From assembly GCA_019693395.1 (NCBI GenBank), contig JAAMXP010001118.1:1409-12917 (forward strand): 11,509 nucleotides of DNA, given 5' to 3'. The notes below the pieces were generated by a model. It did not search any database and had not been told where the DNA came from. It saw only the letters and a program-made list of their open reading frames with translations. The translations under genes and the position numbers were made by a program. Within the stretch, counting starts at the first letter, position 1, and every line of letters starts with the position of its first letter. Positions 1-6,579 of this stretch are shown piece by piece. Source of the DNA: Ettlia oleoabundans. Lineage: Eukaryota > Chlorophyta > Chlorophyceae > Chlamydomonadales.

Positions 1-860
1 ATGTGCTGCAGTCTACAGCCAGCGCTGAATCAGTCTACTCTTTTGTTCTACCACTGTGCCAGAATCGATACTGTAGTATCTACAATAGCACCCTTTCCAC
101 CAGGTTCACCTGCCGCCATTCAATTGTGTCGATAAAAACCTATGCTTTCTTCCTCTGTGAAGCAGGCAGACCATTCAAGATAAGTTAGCATGGGACCATA
201 ACCATTCTGCATGCCAGTGAGCCTTGCTGTGCGCTGTACAGGCCCAGGCCCAGGCCAGGGGCCTGGCCGTGTTAGAGCTCTTATTTGCATTTGTGGTAAG
301 CCATGCTGGGTCATCTCTTAAAGCTGGGATATGCCGTGCCAGTCTGGAACTATGTTTCGGTGTCCTTTACAATGGGAAGCGTTTTAACAATCCAACCTCC
401 AGTGATGCATGTCCTGCCTCACAACGTCTGCAGATAGTAATTGGGCAGGTCCTTCAGGACAGACTATCACTCGCAGCTGCAACGATGATTGAAGATGCTG
501 CATGCTTGCCGCCAATTGCGCTTTCCACAATGCTGAGCTGGTCCAGATGAAAGCTGGCCGGAGGGCCTTGGCCGAAGGGGCCCAGCTGTGGTGCCCAACT
601 GGGAAGAGGTGGAAGGGAGGGTGATGTGAATACAACACCGAAAACAACCGGCGGAGAGAGGGTGAGCAGCGGAAATTGCGGGTTAATTAATGGTGAATAC
701 AAGTGTGAGGTGAGGGTATTTGAGGGGATTGAGGGGTTAAAAAAGGGGATACGGCATCCGGGTAGCACCACAGCAAACCTAATACCTGCCTGAACACCAC
801 GTTAAGCTGCAGCCGACTTAGCACAAAGCGCATGATAGGCGTCTAGATGAAAGGGGGCTA
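1..860. other. Non-coding or unassigned DNA, left edge
   Basis: I see no gene I can support. The reading frames here are short, overlap each other on both strands and show no recognisable domain. The longest plus-strand one (224-550) needs no splicing but has no motif and no good start. Bases 600-745 are strongly purine-rich on the plus strand (repeated GAGG/GGGG), and 250-266 is a small GC-rich inverted repeat. The stretch could be intergenic or the 3' end of a gene lying to the left. Nothing decides between these. Confidence 0.5.
250..266. repeat. Small GC-rich inverted repeat
   Basis: CCAGGCC and GGCCTGG flank a three-base spacer (AGG), a 7-bp stem. It lies inside a run of GGCCCAGG-like words, so it may be a by-product of local composition rather than a functional hairpin. 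Confidence 0.5.
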
Positions 861-2100
861 GGTGGGTTAAATGCTACAATCCGGGTAAGCCACCCTTAGC
901 AGCCAGCCACATACCACGCTGCCGGGAGTTTGTCCCAGCGGTGGCACGGGCATCGTGGGAAAGGTGGGGCAGGGTGCCGTCTGCGCCACAAGGTGACTGC
1001 CTCTGCCGTGACCAATGTGGGCTGCTGCTGTACAGTCGACTGCACTGGGGGCCCGTCTCATGGTGCTGCTCCAGCACCACCGTTTGCTGGGGCGGCGGTA
1101 CAATTGCCGGCGCCACTGCTGCGCGCGAGGGAGGTTGCCGCTGCGCTGACGGCGCTGGCCCTGCCGTCCTGCACTGCTGCAACACTCAAGGCGAAGGGGA
1201 AGGGCCGCTGGGGAGCGGCTTCCGCCGCTGCGGCGCGGGGCAGCTGCTGGCTGCGGCGGAGAAGTCGCCACTATCCAGGCTCTGCGTTTTAACTTGGCAC
1301 CTTAGGCCATGGCAGTTGCATGTCAATTATTGCTTGCGCCTTTGCTGCCAGTTGTGCCGGCCCAGGTGGTGGGAGCAGCAGCGCTGCTGCTGCCACTGCC
1401 CAAGCTACCACTGGTACGTCGGCTGAGCGCGCTGGCATGAGGTGTGGGGGTGGGAGGGCAGCGCACCTTTGGGTTGAGGGTAAAGTCTGGGGAACAGTCA
1501 CCGGTGCCACCAGTTCTGCATCTTTCTCTGTACCAAACTGCCCCTGCTGCTGCCGCTGCTGCTGTACTGGCTGGGCAGGATCTGCCATTGTGCCATGCTG
1601 CTTACGGCGGCGATGGCGACGACGACATTGGCAACACGTCGCACATGCCGCCTGCGCCTGCCTTGGCGCCGGAATGAGAGCTGCTGCTGGTTGAGCCAGA
1701 CAAAGCACTAAGTCAGCGGCTGAAAAGGCTACCAGTGCATCCCAGCGGGTTGGTTGGCGGCAGCTGCGTGACTGCTGCTGTTGCTGCTACTGCAGATGTG
1801 CAACAATGGGGCCACAGCGACAAAGGGACCATCTCGCCAAAAGCGGGGCGCCACCTGCCTGGGCCCACCTTCTGCCCTCCACTGCTGCTGGTGCGCTGCC
1901 CTGCATTCAGCTTTCTAGGCCGTCAGGCTGCAATGATCGCTGCGCTTCCACAGCAGCCCACCAGTCACAGCTCCAGCCACCTTCCGCTGGCGCACAATGC
2001 CGCAGAAGCTGGCAGCCGACCATCCTTTGTGTTGCCATCTTATTGACTGTTACACTCCCAATTTGTTTGCCAAGCACAGCCTGCAAGTTCAGGAATAGGA
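861..2100. repeat. CTG/GCN-rich low-complexity region without a recognisable gene
   Basis: This 1.2-kb stretch is dominated by interrupted CTG/CAG and GCN trinucleotides, for example 1538-1565 and about 1768-1796. It gives open frames on both strands that translate to Ala-, Cys-, Gln- and Leu-rich strings with no domain. Such frames are expected from the composition. One short plus-strand ATG frame at 1310-1440 encodes 43 hydrophobic residues, but it is only low-complexity Leu/Ala/Pro. I call no gene. A degenerate or fast-evolving protein gene cannot be excluded from sequence alone. Confidence 0.5.
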
Positions 2101-2385
2101 AACGGGACAGCAATTGAGTGCAACTGCAGAAGGTTGTGCCCTAGGCTGATGCTGCTGCAACGGTAGGGGTACTTCGAAGCTCGTGGCAGGTCAACCTGGC
2201 GGCACTGGCGTGGTGGGCTGGATGGTAGTAGTGGGTGATGGTGGCCTGTGCGCATGCAGCTGGTTGTACCTCGTGGTTGTAACGCCATGGTGGGATTGAT
2301 TTCTTGTCTCTCTGCCCTTCGACATGATGTGCGCAGCACTTGGTGACGATCAGAGAGTTGTGTGGCACCTAGGACCTGATTGCAA

Positions 2386-2527
2386 CAAGCAGGCAGACGG
2401 GCAGGCTGACAGGCAGGGCTGACAGCGAGGCAAACAAGAAGGCGAGTGGGCAGGCAGGTGAGCAAGCAAAGCAGCAACGGGATGAGGGCAGGTGGGGCAG
2501 GCAGGCTGGCAGGGAAGGCAGGCAAAG
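2386..2527. repeat. Degenerate GCAGG/GGCA tandem-like repeat
   Basis: About 140 bases are built from variants of GGCAGGC, GGCAGG, GAGGCAAAC and GCAAGCA, with almost no pyrimidine runs on the plus strand. Read on the minus strand this gives a Cys/Leu/Pro/Ala-rich pseudo-protein from the repeat, not a credible gene. It looks like an old, decayed minisatellite. Confidence 0.6.
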
Positions 2528-2529
2528 CG

Positions 2530-3951
2530 CAATCTACGAGTCTGCGTTGGGGCCTATGCGGTGAACAACTTGCGCGGAGCGGCTAGCACCTGCAAAAAGC
2601 GTGGGCAACAAGTCAGCGAGTGTTTAGCATTGGTAGTTCAAAGAAGAAGCAGATTGACACATGTATGACCTTTTGCACATGCAAGCAGGAGTGTCAAGCC
2701 GACAGCTTGCTCTGGAAAAGAAGCATTGTTCAGGCAACCTGCAGAGCAGGGGAGCTGGTAGCTGCCAGCCAAGCAGGCCAAGCAGCGCAGCACTGCTGGC
2801 GTCCTTGTTAGCCTCCTTCGTGAACGGTTCAAGTTCATTGACAACTCGTTGAGCGCCAAACCAAAGCTGAATCCATGGAAAGGACCGAGTTGAGAAGGGG
2901 TAGGGGAGGGTGTCCTGAAGAGGCACACCGTAGCCGGCCAGCTTGGCATTGGCAGCAGGCTGCCCTGCAGGTCAGAGGAAATGAATGTCAAGCACATGTG
3001 CAGCCGCTATCGTCAGCTAAAAACGGAACGAGTCGTCAGCGATTGGCAGGGAGCAGTAAACGCGCCTCGCGCCGCACGATCAGCCTCGCCGCCCCGGTTT
3101 CGCCGCCAACTGGACGGCAACGGTGTCTAAACTGCATCATTTTCGCCGCTGCAAGTCCCCCACACCTTCACCCAGGTCTACTTGAAAACACGGAGCGCAA
3201 GCTGGCGGGCGTTCAAATGCATGTTTCCATGTCGATATTGCGAGTGGCAACCGTCAAAGGGCCCGGGGGCTGGCCTGTCACCTGCACGCTTTGGACCGGC
3301 CCCGACCCCTGCCTGCTGTGCCCGGTTGGCATCCCGCGCGATAACCTTTCCCTTTTGGCCCATGTGACTTGCTTGAGGGGCCACTGGAGTCCATAGTGCT
3401 CGGGCATGCGGCCGTCAGGGTCCCATCCTGGTAGGAGAGGACAGGTCGCCAAACACCCCAAGTGTGGGGATTCAAGCCTCACAACCGCATCAGAAGGATG
3501 GTTTCAGCATGATGAAAGGCGCAGAAGGGCGGCGGAGGGCACAGGAAGCCGCCAGCGGCAGTGCGGCGCTGCTGCCGCGGCAGGCTGCAACACCCGCTGG
3601 CCAACTCTGCCTGCTATGTGCAGCGGCAGCCCTTCCATCGATTACAGTCGCTGCAGCCGTGTATCACACGATAAATTGCAACATTAGTGAGAGTAGTAAT
3701 GGCTTCAGATGCTCAGCAATGCTGGCTACCAGCATTGTGACAGCACCCATGGCACGGGCCAGTTATTCGCTGGGAGGTGAGGTGCTATTATCGATGGGGT
3801 CCCTCGCTGCTTCTGCTGCTCCTGCTACTTCTGTGATTGCTGCTTGTGCGATATCTTTTGGTTAGAGGTGGTGCGTGGATGGATGTGAGCCAGACTCAGT
3901 TTGGTGCAAGGAGTGAGAAAACGCAACTGGGAAACATACGCATGCTGCTGA
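2530..3951. other. Unassigned region upstream of the ABC ATPase gene
   Basis: No gene is supported. Several 60 to 170 residue frames occur on both strands, but none carries a motif I know, and none is bounded by the TGCAG/GTGAG splice pattern that marks the real exons further right. The frame at 3464-3865 (+) is open for 133 residues, with Ala/Ser-rich low-complexity content. It cannot be spliced in phase into the downstream ATPase: the GTGAGG at 3777-3782 is phase 1 while the possible acceptor at 4049-4050 is phase 0. The promoter of the ATPase gene must lie within or just after this stretch, but no clear TATA box is visible. Confidence 0.45.
3717..3737. repeat. Perfect 9-bp inverted repeat (hairpin)
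   Basis: CAATGCTGG and CCAGCATTG flank a three-base loop (CTA), giving a perfect 9-bp stem about 335 bases upstream of the ATPase start codon. It could be a hairpin or a protein-binding palindrome in the promoter region. There is no direct evidence of function. Confidence 0.6.
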
Positions 3952-4071
3952 AGTGGCGCCACGTGCTCGGGCGCAAGGAAAAGCGTTGAGTTATTTACTT
4001 TTTCTTTTGTCATCTACCGTCATTTTATCTTTCTGAATCATTGGCGACAGGCGGCAAAGGGCCACAGGCCG
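3952..4071 (+). promoter_or_regulatory. Probable 5' leader of the ABC ATPase gene
   Basis: The 120 bases before the start codon include a T/C-rich tract (about 3991-4035) ending in GCGACAG at 4044-4050. This resembles a 3' splice site but lacks the TGCAG form used by every clear acceptor downstream except one. The ATPase frame stays open back to a TGA at 3949-3951 but has no other ATG, so 4072 is the only ATG start unless a spliced upstream exon exists. The context at 4072 is weak (C at -3, A at +4). I see no TATA box or TGTAA in this leader. Confidence 0.4.
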
Positions 4072-6422
4072 ATGAGCCAAGAGCCCTCTTTTGCCCAGCT
4101 CAACGTCCAAGGCTTGAGACGCAGCGTCGGTGGCCATTCACGTGTTATCATTTCAGATCTCAAATTCAGCGTCTCTAGTGGAGAAACCCTGTTCGTGGTG
4201 GGGCCGAGCGGTGTTGGCAAATCGCTGCTTTTGCGATCAATTGCTTACCTGGGTGAGTGCACAAGCGTGACATCTCCGAGCTGGCGTTGCCCGCCGCTAA
4301 GGGTGCACGCCCTATTGGCTTCCGCCTTCTCCTGGCACACCGCCGCCATTTCCGTGCTTCTTTGGCGCACCTTCACTCGCTACAACATGTCGCCTTGGCC
4401 CTCCTCTTTCAGCTTACAAGCAATTCGCGAGTGTCGCCGCCAGCGTGTGTTCCTGCAGATCCTATTGACTCTGGCACTGTAACGCTTGCCGGCAAGACGC
4501 CCGAGCAGTGGGGTGTGCCCAAGTGGCGGGCGCTTGTCACTTACGTGCACCAGGTGTGTGGGGCTGACACAGTCAGCTGCAGCATTTCGTTGTTGAAAGG
4601 ACCGCGTTGCGCATTGCAGTTGGGGTGCCCGCTGCCCCTTCAGCTTTGGCCGGCGGTGCAGCTTTCCCCCGCAGTCGCACCGGCTTCCCTTCGATCCCGC
4701 CGGCGTTTCAAGTATGTCTGCAGTCCCGAGTGCAGCACAAGGGCACCCCGTCAGAGCTCTACTTTGCGCTGCAGCAGTTCTGTTCACAGGTGGGTCATAA
4801 TGGGCAGCAGAGGCGGGATCCAGGGACAGCACACAGGCAGTAAACAGCCATTGAATGCGCATCCGGCAGCGTTTATACCAGACCTGAAAGCAGCCACTTG
4901 GTCGCAAAGCTGGCGGTGGCGCCGTGGTCCGACGCTCCATGCAGCGCCTTGCTGAACGCCCGTTTTCACACTAGAGCCTAAGGAGCTGCCTTGCTATGGC
5001 ACCAACGGTTGCTTCTGGAAAAATTCTGGAAAATTATACTGAGTGGTTTTACCCCAATTGGGCCCCCACCCCACCACCCACCACCACCACCACCACCACC
5101 ACCACCACCAAACACACACGCACAAGCACGCGCACGCGCACACACACGAGTTGCCCCCCAGCTGCAGCGTGGGCGCCCTCGTGGCGATCTGCCGGCTCTG
5201 GTGCACCAGCTGGGGCTGGAGCAGTCTGTGCTGAACCAGCCTTGGGCGGAGCTCTCGGTAAGCAGCAGCGGACACCAGAGGGCTGGAGTGCCGCTGATGC
5301 CAGACAGCTGGGAAGCGGCTGGCATGCGGCGACTAGAACAGCCGTAGGCAATGCCTGTGGCTGTGCCATGCCAGCCCGCACCACTGCCCAGCAGTGCGAC
5401 GCGTTGCTGACCCGCTGCTGCTACATGCGTTTCCATGCAGGGCGGGCAGGCGCAACGTGTGCAGCTGGGGATTGCCATTGCTCTCAGGCCGCTGGTGTTG
5501 CTGCTGGACGAGCCGACCTCGGCGTTAGACACAGACTCCACTAGCAGGCAAGCTCCTGACAGGCCTGCCAGGTGTTTGGGTCGCAGGGGGTGGCGTGTGA
5601 GCGTGTGTGTGTGTGTGTGTGGTGGTGGTGTGTGTGTGTGTGTGTGGTGGTGGTGGTGTGTGTGTGTGTGTGTGTGTGTGTTTTTGGGGGGGGGGTCTGC
5701 CCGGCGTGTCTTGGCTCGCATGCATTGTGGGCAGGCTGCACACTCCTGCACGCCACGTCTTGCTGGCATCTCAGCCCGCCTGCCTGTTGCACATGTTCAA
5801 ACCATTCCCCCCCTCCCTGCAAAGCAGGGTTGAGGCTGTGCTCAAGGGGTGTGGCGCTGCGCTCGTCTGGGTGTCTCACGATCCTGGCCAGCCAGGACGT
5901 GTGGGCGGCAGAGTGCTCAACCTGCCGCTGGGCAACGAGTCGGGTGAGGGGGGTGCAGGTTGTATGTATGGTATGAAACACAGGCATGGCGCTGGCTGCC
6001 AGTTATTCCGGGCGGTCGTCGTCAGCTATTCCGGCTTGCTGGCTGGCCAGCGCAGGTTGTATGTATGGTGTGGAACACAGGCATTTCGCTGGCTGGCACC
6101 TACCTTGGCTGACTGACTGGCTGGCTGGCTGGCTGATGTGCGGGGGCTGCTTGGTTGGCAGGCCATTTACCGCTCAGGCCCAGGAGCTGAGGAGGTGCCG
6201 CGCTGCATTGGCAGAACCCACGTCACTACTCTAACTGCCTAACTGCCCGTGCCATTGCCTCCCTTGGCCTTTGCAGCAGCGCTGACCCCGCCTGAGGGCG
6301 CGTCGCCCATACTATCACCTCAGTTTGCCTCACCAGCCACCACCCTAGACGACACACCCTCGCCGGAAAAGCCGCGGCGGGCGGCAGAGGCGCGCCAGGG
6401 TCAGCAGCGGGGGCAGCGATAG
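4072..6422 (+). CDS. STAR1-like: ABC transporter ATPase, FetA (YbbL)/STAR1-like, 7 exons, 266 aa
   Basis: Exons: 4072-4252, 4459-4553, 4724-4789, 5168-5257, 5441-5547, 5828-5943 and 6277-6422. The joined frame is 801 bases with no internal stop. Seen in the product: Walker A GPSGVGKS (44-51), Q-loop VHQ (Gln92), signature LSGGQ (143-147, split by intron 4 between Ser and Gly), Walker B VLLLDEP with catalytic Glu168, D-loop SALD (171-174) and switch His197 in WVSHD. All parts of a working ATPase are therefore present. About 218 residues cover the whole domain, like the compact bacterial FetA. Exon 7 adds a 48-residue Pro/Ala/Arg/Gln-rich tail of no known function. No transit peptide or membrane segment is evident. 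It should power the UPF0014 permease encoded 157 bases downstream; the substrate is unknown (iron is proposed for FetAB, UDP-glucose for rice STAR1/STAR2). Intron 5 is GC-AG (AG|GCAAGC). A GT donor near 5570 is possible but would insert residues into a compact region. Confidence 0.93.
4790..5167 (+). repeat. ATPase intron 3 with (CCA)11 and CA-rich microsatellite
   Basis: The intron runs GTGGGT to GCTGCAG and is 378 bases long. Bases 5063-5148 are a C/A simple repeat: interrupted CCCA/CCACC, then eleven perfect CCA units at 5078-5110, then CA/CGCA units to about 5148. The repeat ends some 20 bases before the acceptor, where it also acts as a C-rich tract. It is complementary to the repeat in intron 5. 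Long His, Thr or Pro runs in its six-frame translations are artefacts of the repeat. Confidence 0.9.
5548..5827 (+). repeat. ATPase intron 5 (GC-AG) with TG/TGG microsatellite and G10 run
   Basis: The intron is 280 bases with a GCAAGC donor and an AAAGCAG acceptor. Bases 5593-5680 alternate (GT)n and (GGT)3-4 blocks, followed by T5 and ten consecutive G at 5686-5695. The T/G tract is on the same strand as the gene, the reverse complement in kind of the C/A tract in intron 3. Length and phase are likely to vary between strains and to cause assembly or sequencing errors. Confidence 0.88.
5955..6098 (+). repeat. Imperfect 47-bp direct repeat in ATPase intron 6
   Basis: Copies at 5955-6001 and 6052-6098 match at 42 of 47 positions by eye, with a period of 97 bases. 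Between them a 12-base word, CAGYTATTCCGG, is itself repeated (6000-6011 and 6023-6034). A CTGR tetranucleotide run follows at 6109-6135. All lie in the 333-base intron 6 (5944-6276), suggesting local tandem duplication followed by divergence. Confidence 0.75.
6271..6282 (+). promoter_or_regulatory. NAGNAG tandem splice acceptor of ATPase exon 7
   Basis: The end of intron 6 reads TTTGCAGCAG, giving acceptors at 6276 and 6279. Both keep the frame. The first yields Ala-Ala-Leu after Ser218, the second one Ala fewer (265 residues). The upstream AG is taken as the main site because it has the TGCAG form and the better pyrimidine tract. Confidence 0.6.
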
Positions 6423-6506
6423 CCATCCGTGGCAGCAGCAGGGGCAAGAGTGCTCAGCCAAGACAGCTGCATCAGGCGCCCGTGCAGCTCCACGTAGCGC
6501 CTAGTT

Positions 6507-6556
6507 CTGTATTAGAGTTGCTAGCGGTAGGCTGTATTAGAGTTGCTAGCGGTAGG
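6507..6556. repeat. Perfect 25-bp tandem duplication
   Basis: Two identical 25-base units at 6507-6531 and 6532-6556 each contain TTAGAGTTGCTAGCGGTAGG. The array ends 23 bases before the permease start codon. Its perfection suggests recent origin or selection. It could affect initiation on the downstream frame or a promoter, but no known motif is recognised. Confidence 0.9.
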
Positions 6557-6572
6557 CTTCTTTGTTGGGTAG

Positions 6573-6577
6573 TGTAA
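6573..6577 (+). terminator. TGTAA, possible polyadenylation signal of the ATPase gene
   Basis: TGTAA is the usual chlorophyte nuclear polyadenylation signal. This copy is the only one between the ATPase stop (6422) and the permease ATG (6580). If used, cleavage some 10-20 bases downstream would fall inside the permease coding sequence. It may instead be a chance word, with the transcript reading through. Confidence 0.35.
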
Positions 6578-6579
6578 GG

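Larger units (their letters stand above)
6423..6579 (+). other. 157-base spacer between ATPase and permease genes
   Basis: The spacer contains no ATG on the plus strand, so the permease ATG at 6580 is the first after the ATPase stop. The permease frame is closed upstream by TAG at 6553-6555. I see no TATA box. The only TGTAA is at 6573-6577, two bases before the permease ATG. A perfect 25-base tandem duplication occupies 6507-6556. This is very little room for a polyadenylation site, promoter and 5' UTR, which fits either a shared transcript or overlapping transcripts. Confidence 0.7.

Noticed and set aside
2040..2525. 161-residue minus-strand frame with a Cys/Leu/Pro-rich start
   Set aside because: The start lies wholly in the degenerate GCAGG repeat; the remainder shows no motif.
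2624..2926. Minus-strand frame with a fairly normal segment (NELEPFTKEANKDASSAAL)
   Set aside because: The composition is less repetitive than its neighbours and it could be an exon, but I recognise no family and see no convincing flanking splice sites or partner exons.
3405..3490. tRNA-like sequence with GGGGATTCAAGCC
   Set aside because: I could not place an acceptor stem, anticodon arm or matching D-arm; resemblance is limited to a few bases.
3464..3865. 133-residue plus-strand frame as an upstream exon of the ATPase
   Set aside because: No ATG at the track start (GTG), and the visible donor at 3777 is out of phase with the possible acceptor at 4050; the ATPase domain is complete without it.
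4978..5769. 263-residue minus-strand open frame with His/Thr runs
   Set aside because: Antisense shadow of ATPase exons 4-5 and of the CA/TG repeats; the runs are repeat translations.
5944..6116. ATPase ending by reading through intron 6
   Set aside because: The frame stays open to 6116, but there is a good GTGAGG donor at 5944 and a TTTGCAG acceptor with a continuing frame; the read-through tail is translated repeat. Kept only as a possible retained-intron isoform.
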